Origin: Bradyrhizobium rifense
GTDB lineage: Bacteria > Pseudomonadota > Alphaproteobacteria > Rhizobiales > Xanthobacteraceae
NCBI RefSeq assembly: GCF_008123425.1
Contig: NZ_VSSS01000006.1
Span: 27,709 to 91,708 of the forward strand
Length of the DNA stretch: 64,000 bases
Reading direction: 5' to 3'
The notes under the pieces were generated by a model. It had not been told where the DNA came from. It worked only from the letters and a program-made list of their open reading frames with translations, and searched no databases. Position numbers and translations under genes: made by a program. Below are positions 19,537-28,064 of the stretch, one piece after another (position 1 is the stretch's first letter; each line of letters starts with the position of its first letter).

Positions 19537-20838
19537 CTAGGCGACCGCGTTCACGCTCTCGGCCGACAGCGCCGCGTCGATGATAACAAGAGCCTTGTCC
19601 AGGTTCTCGTCCGAGACAACCAGGGGCGCCAGAAAGCGGATGACGTTGCGGTGGACACCACACTTGATCAGAAGAAGTCCGCGCTGACGGGCCTGGTCAA
19701 TGATGCGCTGCGCGCGATCCGGATCCGGCCTCTTGGTCTTGCGGTCCGTGACCAGTTCGATGGCCTGCATGAAGCCCAGCCCTCGCACGTCGCCGATGAT
19801 TGAGTGCTTCCGAGCGAGCTCTCGAAGGCCTGCTTCCAGTCTCTGGCCGAGACGTTCCGCACGATCGAGCAGCTTTTCATGTTCGAAGGCCTCCAAGACC
19901 GCCAACGCCGCCGCGCATCCGATGGCGTTGCCGCCGTAGGTGCCGCCGAGGCCGCCGGGGAGGGGAGCGTCCATGATCTCGGCCCGCCCGACTACGCCCG
20001 ACAAGGGAAATCCACCGGCGAGGCTTTTGGCGACGGTCACCAGATCGGGTTGGATCCCGGAGTGCTCGAAGCCGAAAAGTTTTCCGGTCCGTCCGAAGCC
20101 GGTCTGGATCTCGTCAGCGATGAGCACGATGCCGTGGCGCTTGGTGATCTCGCGCAGCGCATTGAGGAATGGAGCCGGGGCGGGCAGGAAGCCTCCATCT
20201 CCCTGCACGGGCTCAATAATGATCGCGGCGACACGATCCGGAGCGATCTCGGTTGCGAACACCTCGTCGAGCGCTTCGAGCGCGCGCTCGGTCGTCATGT
20301 CGCGATAGGAGTCCGGGAAGGCTGTGTGGAAGATCTCGGAAGCGAACGGTCCGAAGTTCTGCTTATAGGGCTGGCTCATGCCGGTGAGGCTCACGCCGAG
20401 CATCGTCCGGCCATGAAAGCCGCCCCTGAACGCGATCACGGCGGAGCGGTTGGTGTAGGCGCGGGCGATCTTGACGGCGTTCTCGACCGCTTCGGCGCCC
20501 GAAGTCAGGAAGATGCTCTTATAGGCCTCAGCCTTACCGACCAGGCGGTTCAGCTTCTCGGCGAGTTCCAGATACGGCCGGTAGGCAGCGACCTGGAAGG
20601 CCATATGGGTAACGTTCTTGAGCTGCTTCTCAACCGCCGCCACGACTCGCGGATGGTTGTGTCCGACGTTGAGCACGCCGATGCCTGCGACGAAGTCGAG
20701 ATACTCCTTGCCTTCCACGTCCCAAACCAGCGCGCCTTCCGCGCGGGCGATGGTAATCGGATGGGCGGTGAGGACGCCGCGCGCGACATTGGCGTTGCGC
20801 TGTGCGGCAAGCTCCGCGGCGGTTTCAGCGGCTGACAT
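19537..20838 (-). CDS. gabT: 4-aminobutyrate aminotransferase (class III, PLP-dependent)
   Basis: A 433-residue class III aminotransferase. GTMLG-type features are present: FRGGFHGRTMLG near 137-148, the ADEIQTGFGR block with Asp242 that binds the pyridine nitrogen, and Lys271 in TVAKSLAGG that forms the Schiff base with PLP. It converts GABA plus 2-oxoglutarate to succinate semialdehyde and glutamate. The neighbouring aldehyde dehydrogenase at 21532 (divergent, with csaA between) completes the route to succinate. Another omega-amino acid (5-aminovalerate, beta-alanine) is possible. ATG start, 183 bases after the csaA stop. Confidence 0.9.
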   Translation of the reverse strand: MSAAETAAELAAQRNANVARGVLTAHPITIARAEGALVWDVEGKEYLDFVAGIGVLNVGHNHPRVVAAVEKQLKNVTHMAFQVAAYRPYLELAEKLNRLVGKAEAYKSIFLTSGAEAVENAVKIARAYTNRSAVIAFRGGFHGRTMLGVSLTGMSQPYKQNFGPFASEIFHTAFPDSYRDMTTERALEALDEVFATEIAPDRVAAIIIEPVQGDGGFLPAPAPFLNALREITKRHGIVLIADEIQTGFGRTGKLFGFEHSGIQPDLVTVAKSLAGGFPLSGVVGRAEIMDAPLPGGLGGTYGGNAIGCAAALAVLEAFEHEKLLDRAERLGQRLEAGLRELARKHSIIGDVRGLGFMQAIELVTDRKTKRPDPDRAQRIIDQARQRGLLLIKCGVHRNVIRFLAPLVVSDENLDKALVIIDAALSAESVNAVA

Positions 20839-21021
20839 GGCTGGATCCCTTGCTGGTGTATTGGCCTCGCCACGGGCGCTGGCCTTGCGGAAATCCTACT
20901 AGCGCCGCCCGGATCAAACTGCCGAAGACGAGCAGCAGACCGCAAGCTCTATCGTCGTCGAAGCTCCAAACCGCAGGGCTTGCTGCCGTGCTGCGCCAAG
21001 AGTGAAGGGCAGTGCCGTCAG

Positions 21022-21366
21022 CTAGAAGATCGGCTCTCCGACCGCGACCTCGCTGCGGGGACCAAGCACGATCACCTTCCCGTCGGCATTCTTGGCGCCC
21101 AGAATGAGCAATTCGGAAGTGAAGCCCGCGATGTTCTTCGGGCCGAGATTGCAGACGCAGACGACGAGCGAGCCAACCAGCGCCTCCGGTTCGTAGTTGG
21201 TGATCTGAGCGCTCGACCACATGGTTCGATCGGCTCCGACGTCGACGCCTACCTTGTAGGAAGGGTTGCGCGTCCGGGGAAAGGGTTGAACCTCGACGAC
21301 CTTGCCGATCCGGATATCGAGACGAGCGAAGTCGTCGTAGGTAGCTTGGGCCTTCAGTTGCGTCAT
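21022..21366 (-). CDS. csaA: tRNA-binding protein CsaA
   Basis: A 114-residue single-domain OB-fold protein of the CsaA family, normal length. It begins YDDFARLDIRIGKVVEVQPF, the tRNA-binding domain signature, contains the TMWSSAQITNY loop and the core VCNLGPKNIAGF, and ends EVAVGEPIF. CsaA binds tRNA and has been linked to protein export chaperone activity. The chosen ATG gives the family length; the frame extends 36 codons further but that part overlaps the divergent gabD promoter. It lies between gabD (divergent) and gabT (same direction); a functional link to GABA use is not evident. Confidence 0.9.
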   Translation of the reverse strand: MTQLKAQATYDDFARLDIRIGKVVEVQPFPRTRNPSYKVGVDVGADRTMWSSAQITNYEPEALVGSLVVCVCNLGPKNIAGFTSELLILGAKNADGKVIVLGPRSEVAVGEPIF

Positions 21367-21531
21367 GTCGCGGACCTCGGTCGGGATGGGCGTGCAATTA
21401 GAACATCTGGCAGCAGCAGGACATTCCGTAAGAACGGGCGGGACGGCAATTTTTGCGCCTTCGGCGGCCTTCATCGGCAGAGCCTGCCGAACAAGGATGC
21501 GATGCTGTGGGCCTTACCTTCGGAGGCCTCC

Positions 21532-23001
21532 ATGTCGCTAAGCGAACGTTTGAAAGATCCTCTTCTGTTTCGCCAGCAGGCCTTTGTCGCCGGCGCATGG
21601 GTCAATGCCGACGGGGGCGCCACGATCCCCGTCACCGACCCCGCGACCGGTGCCGAGATCGGCGCCGTGCCGGCCCTTGGCGCCGAAGAAACCAGACGCG
21701 CCATCAAGGCGGCCGAGCAAGCCTGGCCCGCCTGGCGCGCCCTTCCCAGCAGCGAGCGGGGGCACTTGCTCGAGGGGTGGTGTCGGTTGATGCTCGAAAA
21801 CATCGACGACCTCGCGCTGATCATGACGATAGAGCAGGGCAAACCGCTGGCTGAGGCCGCCGGCGAGATCCGGTATGGGGCTGGTTTCATCAAATGGTTC
21901 TCGGAGGAGGCGCGCCGCCTTTACGGCGATACTATCCCGGCACCCACCGCAGATCGCCGCATCCTGGTTCTAAGGGAGCCGGTCGGAGTTTCCGCCGCGA
22001 TAACGCCGTGGAATTTCCCGAACGCCATGATTACCCGCAAGGCGGGCCCGGCGTTGGCGGCCGGTTGCCCGATCATTGCGAAACCGTCGGAATTGACGCC
22101 ATTTTCAGCCCTGGCGTTGGCCGTCCTCGCCGAACGAGCCGGCATTCCGAAGGGGGTCTTCTCGGTGGTGACGGGCCTGCCCCAGGCGATCGGCGCCGAG
22201 CTCACTTCGAGCCCCTCCGTCCGCAAGCTCTCGTTCACGGGATCCACCCGCGTCGGACAGCTCCTGATGCAGCAGTCGGCGAGCACGATCAAGCGCGTCA
22301 GCTTCGAGCTGGGAGGGAACGCCCCTTTCATCGTGTTCGATGATGCAGATGTCGATCTCGCCGTGTCGGGATTGATGGCGAGCAAATTCCGCAACGGCGG
22401 CCAGACCTGCGTCTGCGCGAACCGGGTGCTGGTGCAGGACGGAATCTATGAAAGGTTCGCTGACCGCCTTCTGGCGGAGACCTTGAAGCTCGTCGTCGGC
22501 AGCGGATTGCGCGAGGGTGTCACGGTCGGTCCGCTGATCAACCGTGCCGCCGTCGATAAGGTCCGTCGTCACATCGACGACGCGCTTTCGAACGGCGCTG
22601 CGCTCATGCTCGGCGGCAAGAACGGTTCGAAGGATCTGTTCGTGGAGCCGACTGTCCTTGCAAACGCGTCCGTGAACATGCAACTGGCGAACGAAGAAAC
22701 CTTTGGGCCTGTCGCTCCTCTGTTTCGGTTCAAGCACGAAGACGAGGCGATCCAGATCGCGAACGCCACCCCCTACGGACTGGCGTCATATTTCTATACG
22801 TCCGACCTCAACCGTTCCTGGCGGGTGGCGGAGAGGTTGGAGTTCGGGATGGTCGGCCTGAATACTGGCTCGGTCTCGCTAGAGGTCGCGCCCTTCGGCG
22901 GCATCAAACAGTCGGGCATCGGTCGAGAGGGCTCCAAATTCGGGATTGAGGAATACTTGGAGATCAAGGCCTTTCACATCGGTGGCCTAACCGCTCCATA
23001 A
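21532..23001 (+). CDS. gabD: NAD(P)-dependent succinate-semialdehyde dehydrogenase
   Basis: A 489-residue aldehyde dehydrogenase. Catalytic residues are visible: Asn161 in TPWNFPNA, Glu259 in SFELGGNAPF and Cys293 in GGQTCVCANR. The CVCAN arrangement after QT and the GGIKQSGIGREGSK tail are typical of GabD-type enzymes that oxidise succinate semialdehyde to succinate. The ATG at 21532 has CGGAGG six bases upstream; the frame stays open much further upstream, but that runs antisense through csaA. With gabT nearby it forms the GABA degradation pair. Whether NAD or NADP is used cannot be judged by eye. Confidence 0.92.
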   Translation: MSLSERLKDPLLFRQQAFVAGAWVNADGGATIPVTDPATGAEIGAVPALGAEETRRAIKAAEQAWPAWRALPSSERGHLLEGWCRLMLENIDDLALIMTIEQGKPLAEAAGEIRYGAGFIKWFSEEARRLYGDTIPAPTADRRILVLREPVGVSAAITPWNFPNAMITRKAGPALAAGCPIIAKPSELTPFSALALAVLAERAGIPKGVFSVVTGLPQAIGAELTSSPSVRKLSFTGSTRVGQLLMQQSASTIKRVSFELGGNAPFIVFDDADVDLAVSGLMASKFRNGGQTCVCANRVLVQDGIYERFADRLLAETLKLVVGSGLREGVTVGPLINRAAVDKVRRHIDDALSNGAALMLGGKNGSKDLFVEPTVLANASVNMQLANEETFGPVAPLFRFKHEDEAIQIANATPYGLASYFYTSDLNRSWRVAERLEFGMVGLNTGSVSLEVAPFGGIKQSGIGREGSKFGIEEYLEIKAFHIGGLTAP

Positions 23002-23101
23002 TTTGGGCAAGGCGACGATGGGCAGCAACTCGCGGACGATCGGGAAGGCGAAAGCTGCTTGGGTCGATCCAGGCCTTGCGCTGCTTTGTTTAGGAGACTT
23101 G

Positions 23102-23636
23102 ATGCCTAGACGAACACTCGAGCTTCTTTCGGACATTGCCGATTACATGAGGTCCGATTGCGAAGTTAGAAAGCTGTACGCTCTCGTCGAGTCCGCACTC
23201 AGCGAACTCGTCGGCTTCCGGCTATTGACGATTTTGCGGATGGAGCATGCGCACGTTCGCCGGCTGCATTCCAGCGATCCGGAGACTTATCCTGCCGGAG
23301 GCGTCAAGGACATCTCGGGTGATACTTGTTTGAGAGCTCGAGGGCGGCAAGCCTGTGGTGTCCAACACTCCGGAACTCGTCCAGCAACGCTTTCCCGATC
23401 ATCAGGCAATCTTTGCGCTCGGCTGCGGAGCTGTGCTGAACGTTCCGGTCACGGATGCCCGGCAAACGCTGGGCAGCATCAACCTCCTTCACGAAGCCGG
23501 CTGGTTCGATCGGCAGCACGCGCCGATTGTCCGGCCCTTTGCGGCGCTGTTGGCGCTTGCCTGGTCTGCCGAGATTCCGGAAGCGATAGCAGGCGGTGCC
23601 GGATCGACTTCGGGCGGATTGCCTACGGATGCCTAG
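23102..23636 (+). pseudogene. GAF-domain sensor protein, frameshifted
   Basis: The first part (ATG 23102 with AGGAG upstream) encodes LSDIADYMRSDCEVRKLYAL and FRLLTILRMEHAHVRRLHSS, the front of a GAF domain. The second half continues one frame away: VSNTPELVQQRFPDHQAIF, GCGAVLNVPVTDARQTLGSI and NLLHEAGWF, the back of the same domain. The switch lies near 23325-23350, where homologous layout expects one continuous chain. It follows gabD closely and was probably a one-domain sensor of about 175 residues. A sequencing error would give the same picture. It ends against the PAS-LuxR gene, which is convergent. Confidence 0.7.
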
Positions 23637-24205
23637 CCAGTCAGCAGCCTTTGAACCAGGTCGGGCGTGTTCGTCACGCTGTATTTGCGCAGCAGGCGTG
23701 TCTTGTAGATGTCGACCGTTCTCGGACTGATGCCGAGTGAAAGCGCCGCTTCCTTTCCAGTCTTTCCCTCGATCAGCAAGGCTGCAATGTCTCGCTCCCT
23801 TGGCGTCAGTGATCCGCGGATCGTGTCACTCTTCGCCTGTCGGCTGGATAGTTCGGTGAACACCCACAACGTGTTTCGATGCGGGTCTTTGGGCGTGTAG
23901 GTGAATCCGCGGACGTGAACCCAGAACAGTTCGCCGTCGAGACGGCGCATGACGCGGTCGTCGGAGAACGCGCGATCCTGCGTGAGCATCGCACCGACCC
24001 GCAGACCGGCGCTTTCAAAATGGGTATGTGTCGGGTAAAGCCGCTCGAATGTTGTTCCGGTGAATTCGCCGGGTTTGCCGCGGAAGATATCGGCAAACGC
24101 CTTGTTGCAGGCTCTTATCATCCGGTTATTCGCGATGGCTTGTCCCACCGGCGCGTCCTGGAAGGCGCGACGGTAGTCGATCTCTGCAGCAATTGCGTTT
24201 CTCAT
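23633..24205 (-). CDS. PAS-LuxR transcriptional regulator
   Basis: A 190-residue regulator with an N-terminal PAS domain (residues 10-125: FQDAPVGQAIANNRMIRACN, then RLDGELFWVHVRGFTYTP) and a C-terminal LuxR-type helix-turn-helix (SLTPRERDIAALLIEGKTGK, SLGISPRTVDIYKTRLLRKY). There is no receiver or histidine-kinase part, so the PAS domain itself should sense a small ligand or redox state. It is divergent from the Liv-type importer, and the 196 bases between them are full of inverted repeats, so it is the best candidate regulator of that importer and perhaps of the GABA genes. Confidence 0.88.
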   Translation of the reverse strand: MRNAIAAEIDYRRAFQDAPVGQAIANNRMIRACNKAFADIFRGKPGEFTGTTFERLYPTHTHFESAGLRVGAMLTQDRAFSDDRVMRRLDGELFWVHVRGFTYTPKDPHRNTLWVFTELSSRQAKSDTIRGSLTPRERDIAALLIEGKTGKEAALSLGISPRTVDIYKTRLLRKYSVTNTPDLVQRLLTG

Positions 24206-24229
24206 GATCTCTCCCCGACCGCGGCGGCT

Positions 24230-24297
24230 CGGACACTTAAGTGTTCAACACCTATAGCATTAAGTGTCTAGGTGTTATTAACCTATGCCAATAGGTG
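24230..24297. promoter_or_regulatory. Cluster of inverted repeats between PAS-LuxR gene and importer operon
   Basis: CGGACACTTAAGTGT (24230-24244) contains the perfect palindrome ACACTTAAGTGT also found at 19498. Next comes AACACCTA (24247-24254) with its exact inverse TAGGTGTT (24269-24276), then ACCTAT-GCCA-ATAGGT (24281-24296). The half-site CACCTA/TAGGTG thus recurs in two inverted pairs, the pattern of operators for a dimeric regulator in a divergent promoter region. Confidence 0.55.
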
Positions 24298-24401
24298 ACG
24301 GTGGAAACAGTTAAATAGAAATGCCGGGAAAGTCCGGCGGGTACGGCGCAAAGGCGGGCCGAACCCTTCATCCGTCCGATGGAACGTCACGAGGTGTCCC
24401 G

Positions 24402-25178
24402 ATGACGACGACAGGGTCGTTGCTTGAGGTGAACGATATCAGGGCGAGTTTCGGCGGTGTCCGCGCTCTCGATGGAGCGTCCTTCTCCGTCGAAGCGGGC
24501 ACCATCACCGGTCTGATCGGCCCCAACGGAGCCGGCAAGACGACCATCTTCAATTGCATCTCCGGTCTCGTCGACGGCTTCTCGGGCGCCGTGCGCTTCG
24601 ATGGCGCCGATATCGCCCGTGCGCGTCCCGAAGTCGTTTCCCGATCCGGTCTGGTGCGCTCGTTTCAACTCGCGCGCGGGTGCCCGCTCATGACGGTGTT
24701 CGAGCATCTCATGCTGTACGGGCCGCGGCAGGTGGGCGAGGGAGTGTTCCGAGCTCTGGCGAGCCCCGGTGCGGTCCGCCGGCAGGAAGAAGAGTTGCGC
24801 GAGCGCTCTTATGTGGTCGCCAAGCGTCTCCGGCTAGACCATGTGCTCGACAACCTCGTCACCGCCTTGTCCGGAGGCCAGAAGAAGCTGCTGGAAATCG
24901 GGCGGGTACTGCTCGCGGAGCCCAAGATGGTCCTGCTCGACGAGCCGATGGCCGGAGTTAATCCAACTCTCGTCGGCGAGATCGCCGAGCAGCTTGCCTC
25001 AATCGGCGAGTCGGGCGTCACCATTCTGCTGATTGAGCATGAGATGGAGCTCATCGAGCGGCTCTGCGACGACGTCATCGTCATGGCTGAAGGAAAGTTC
25101 TTGACGAGGGGCGCCTTCGACGAAGTGACGGCCGATCGTCGCGTGCAGGAATGCTATCTCGGAGTGCAGCTGCAATGA
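24402..25178 (+). CDS. Liv-type ABC transporter ATP-binding protein (LivG-like)
   Basis: A 258-residue ATPase of a branched-chain-amino-acid-type importer. Walker A GPNGAGKTT is at residues 41-49, the signature LSGGQKK near 153 and Walker B LLLDEPMAG (read here as VLLDEPMAG) near 176, followed by the switch His in IEHEME. The ATG at 24402 has ACGAGGTG before it; the frame continues upstream but without similarity. Its last four bases overlap the start of the second ATPase (ATGA), so the two are translationally coupled. It powers the permeases encoded 2-3 kb downstream. Confidence 0.92.
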   Translation: MTTTGSLLEVNDIRASFGGVRALDGASFSVEAGTITGLIGPNGAGKTTIFNCISGLVDGFSGAVRFDGADIARARPEVVSRSGLVRSFQLARGCPLMTVFEHLMLYGPRQVGEGVFRALASPGAVRRQEEELRERSYVVAKRLRLDHVLDNLVTALSGGQKKLLEIGRVLLAEPKMVLLDEPMAGVNPTLVGEIAEQLASIGESGVTILLIEHEMELIERLCDDVIVMAEGKFLTRGAFDEVTADRRVQECYLGVQLQ

Positions 25179-25921
25179 CGACGCTGAGCGCAAGCGCTAT
25201 TTGCGGCGGCTACGCTACCGCCGATTTCATCGTGAAGGGCGTGGATATCACGGTGGCGCCCAAGGATCTTGCCGTCATCATCGGCCCCAACGGCGCCGGA
25301 AAGTCGACGTTCCTGAAGCTGCTCGCCGGCCTTCTGCCGAAGCGGACCGGCGACGTCTCGATCGACGGGATCGCTCTTCCCGCCGGCGACGCGCATGCCG
25401 CCTGCGAGCGCGGCATCAGCTTCGTGCCGCAGGAGCGGAACGTGTTCGGAAGCCTTTCGGTCCAGGAAAACCTCGAGATGGGCGGCTACCTGCTGCGCTC
25501 AGGATTGAAGAGCCGAATCGAGGAGCAACTGAACCGTTTTCCCATGCTGCGCGGACGGCTTCGCGACAAGGCGGGCAATCTTTCGGGCGGTCAACGCCAG
25601 GTGCTGGCGGTGGCCGTCGCCCTGATGACCAACCCGAGCGTCCTGCTGCTGGACGAGCCCACGGCGGGCCTCTCGCCCGCGGCGGCGAAGGAGATCTTCG
25701 TGCTCATCCGCGATCTCGCGGCGAGCGGTCTAGCGATCCTCATGGTCGAGCAGAACGCGCTTCTGGCGCTGGCGTACGGCACGCGCGGCGTCGTTCTCGT
25801 CGCCGGCAAGAAAGTCCGCGACGACGCGGCAGCCTCCGTGATCGAGGACGACGAGATCAGGCATCTGTTCCTCGGGCGGGCCGCTCCTGCGGGCGCACCG
25901 ACATTGAAGCACGACCACTGA
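25175..25921 (+). CDS. Liv-type ABC transporter ATP-binding protein (LivF-like)
   Basis: A 248-residue ATPase with Walker A GPNGAGKST near residue 37, signature LSGGQRQ near 137, Walker B LLLDEPTAG near 157 and the VEQNALLAL switch region typical of LivF. The start ATG overlaps the previous stop (ATGA), so translation is coupled. With the preceding gene it forms the usual two-ATPase pair of Liv importers. The C-terminal tail (APAGAPTLKHDH) is longer than usual and His-rich at the end. Expected at the cytoplasmic face of the inner membrane. Confidence 0.92.
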   Translation: MTTLSASAICGGYATADFIVKGVDITVAPKDLAVIIGPNGAGKSTFLKLLAGLLPKRTGDVSIDGIALPAGDAHAACERGISFVPQERNVFGSLSVQENLEMGGYLLRSGLKSRIEEQLNRFPMLRGRLRDKAGNLSGGQRQVLAVAVALMTNPSVLLLDEPTAGLSPAAAKEIFVLIRDLAASGLAILMVEQNALLALAYGTRGVVLVAGKKVRDDAAASVIEDDEIRHLFLGRAAPAGAPTLKHDH

Positions 25922-25941
25922 CGAAGGGTGAGGAGTTGAAC

Positions 25942-27153
25942 ATGTCGAATTTGGACCGACGTACTTTCCTGCAGGCCGGCCTTGGAGTTGGCGGGCTCAT
26001 GCTATCGTCGAGCCTTTCACGCTCCTGGGCGCAGCAGGGTGATCCGATCAAGATCGGCCTGATCATTCCGCTCACGGGAGCGACGAGCCAGTTCGGCGCC
26101 ACGATGGCCCAGGCGGCAAAGATCGCCGAGACCGAGATCAACGCCGTTGGTGGTGTTCGCGGACGTCCGATCCAGATCGTCGTTGAGGATGATCAGAGCA
26201 ATCCGGAGGCGGCCGTCCGTGCTGCGCACAAGCTGATCGACGTGGACAAGGTTGTAGCAATCGGAGGTTCTTACGCGTCGGCGGTCACCTCGGCTATCGC
26301 GCCGCTGTGCTGGGACGGGAAGACCGTGCTGCTCACCTCGTCGGGAGCGGACAGCATCACCAAGCTGCCGCACGACGGGTACATCTTCAGGACTTCGCCC
26401 ACCGTCACGCTCCAGGGCACCAGCGTCGGAAAATATGCGGTCGAGCTCGGCGCCAAGAAGATGTTTTTTCTCGGTCCGCAAACCCCCTTTGCGCAGTCGT
26501 ACATCGACATCATCTCGGGGATCTTCAAAGCAACGGGCGGTACCGGCAACGGGCTTGTCTACGAAGACAAGAAGTCGAGCTACAGATCGGAAGTAGACCA
26601 GGCTCTGAAAGAGTCGCCGGATGTCATCGTACTCGGCGGCTACGTCCCCGACACCTCGGTCGTGCTGAAGGACCTGTACCGTGCAGGCTATTCGGGCAAG
26701 AAGATCGGCTTCTCCTTCGGCATCAACGACGCCCTAACGAAAGCCGTTCCCGCCGAGGTTTCCGAAGGCGCCTATTCGCTCGTTCCGTCGGCCGCGGAAA
26801 ACTCGGAAGCCTACAAGCGGCTCATCAGCAAGATGAAGCGGCCTTCGCTCGATAGCTACTCCTGCCAGGTCTACGATCACGTCGTGCTGACGTCGCTGGC
26901 GCTTGCTCGTGCGACGTCCGGGCAGGCGAACGGAACGGCGGTCCGCGACAATCTTCGCGCGATCTCCGAGGGGGAGGGCAAGCGACTCGACGACGCGGCC
27001 GAGGCCCTGAAGGCGGTCGTCGTTGGCGGACAGGTGAATTACGACGGACCGAGCGGCCCGCTCGAATTCGCCGACAACGGCGACGTGAAGGGGGTGTTCT
27101 TCCGTTATGAGCAGGTCGAGGGCGGCAAGCTCGTGGTCCGCAAGGTCGGCTGA
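25942..27153 (+). CDS. Liv-type ABC transporter solute-binding protein (Tat-type signal)
   Basis: A 403-residue periplasmic binding protein. The N-terminus NLDRRTFLQAGLGVGGLML carries a twin-arginine motif (DRRTFLQ) and a signal region ending at SWAQQ, so it is likely exported folded by Tat, unusual but known in this group. The mature part opens KIGLIIPLTGATSQFGAT. GAGGAG lies just before the ATG; the frame is open earlier but only antisense or out-of-frame to the ATPase. It lies between the two ATPase genes and the two permeases, so its ligand defines what the system imports; downstream genes suggest an amide, lactam or cyclic compound. Confidence 0.92.
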   Translation: MSNLDRRTFLQAGLGVGGLMLSSSLSRSWAQQGDPIKIGLIIPLTGATSQFGATMAQAAKIAETEINAVGGVRGRPIQIVVEDDQSNPEAAVRAAHKLIDVDKVVAIGGSYASAVTSAIAPLCWDGKTVLLTSSGADSITKLPHDGYIFRTSPTVTLQGTSVGKYAVELGAKKMFFLGPQTPFAQSYIDIISGIFKATGGTGNGLVYEDKKSSYRSEVDQALKESPDVIVLGGYVPDTSVVLKDLYRAGYSGKKIGFSFGINDALTKAVPAEVSEGAYSLVPSAAENSEAYKRLISKMKRPSLDSYSCQVYDHVVLTSLALARATSGQANGTAVRDNLRAISEGEGKRLDDAAEALKAVVVGGQVNYDGPSGPLEFADNGDVKGVFFRYEQVEGGKLVVRKVG

Positions 27154-27176
27154 AGCAGAGAACGAAAGCGGACGCC

Positions 27177-28064
27177 ATGTTGACCGACCTGCTGCAGTAT
27201 TTGGTGAACGGACTGATCGTCGGCGCGCTCATAGCGTTGCCGGCGCTCGGTCTGACGTTGATCTTCAGCGTGCTGGGTTTCGTCAATTTCAGCGTAGCTG
27301 CGCAACTGACGGCCGGCGGCTACGCCGGCTGGCTGGCGAATACGACCCTTAAACTATCGCTGGTGCCGGTCCTGATCATCGCATTCCTCGTCGCAGGGGC
27401 TCTGGGCGTCGTGACGGACCGCATTGCGCTCGCTCCGATACGACGCAAACCCAGCGCGCGGACGCCGTTGATGGTGGCGGTCGTCTCGATCGCCCTGAAC
27501 ATGGCGCTCGAGAACGCCTATCGCTTCTCCTTCGGTAGCGGCCTGAACAGCTTCGACATGCCGATCGCCCGCGACATGAAAGTCGGCGGCATCCGCATCG
27601 GGCTTCAGCAGTTGCACAACCTCGAGATCGCGATCGGGCTTGCCGTTCTTCTCGCGTTGTTCTTCTCGCTCACCAAACTGGGCAAGGCCATGCGCGCCGT
27701 CGCCGACAACGTCGATCTCGCGCGGCTCAAGGGTATCGAACCGGTCCGTCTCGCCAATCTCGCCACGTTCATCGGCATGGGACTGGCGGGCGTCGGTGGC
27801 GCTCTCCTGGCGATCGACACCAGCGTGGATCCATCGACGGGATCCAGGCTGATCCTTTTGATCTTCGCCGGCAGCGTCGTCGGAGGCTTGACGAGCCTGC
27901 CGGGAGCGGTCGCCGGTGCCCTTCTGATGGGGGTCATCGGCGAGTTGGGCCTTCTGGTCCTTCCGCCGGTCTACCAGTCCCTGACCGCCTTTGTCGCGAT
28001 TCTGATCACCTTGCTCGCGAGACCGAGCGGCATCTTCTCCGGCGCCTCGGGGGTAAGAAAATGA
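27177..28064 (+). CDS. Liv-type ABC transporter permease (LivH-like)
   Basis: A 295-residue inner-membrane permease with about eight hydrophobic segments, starting LLQYLVNGLIVGALIALPAL. The LivH-type cytoplasmic loop is visible as GKAMRAVADNVDLARLKGI, followed by FIGMGLAGVGGALLAI. It starts 23 bases after the binding-protein gene and its last four bases (ATGA) overlap the next permease, so the two subunits are made together. It should form the translocation pore with the LivM-like partner. Confidence 0.92.
   Translation: MLTDLLQYLVNGLIVGALIALPALGLTLIFSVLGFVNFSVAAQLTAGGYAGWLANTTLKLSLVPVLIIAFLVAGALGVVTDRIALAPIRRKPSARTPLMVAVVSIALNMALENAYRFSFGSGLNSFDMPIARDMKVGGIRIGLQQLHNLEIAIGLAVLLALFFSLTKLGKAMRAVADNVDLARLKGIEPVRLANLATFIGMGLAGVGGALLAIDTSVDPSTGSRLILLIFAGSVVGGLTSLPGAVAGALLMGVIGELGLLVLPPVYQSLTAFVAILITLLARPSGIFSGASGVRK

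Noticed and set aside
20980..21531. A longer gabD start, since the frame is open about 180 codons upstream
   Set aside because: The upstream part is antisense to csaA; the ATG at 21532 has a good ribosome site and gives the family length.
25201..25941. A fused start of the importer binding protein inside the ATPase gene
   Set aside because: That frame is out of phase with the ATPase and Arg-rich; the Tat signal starts at 25942 after GAGGAG.
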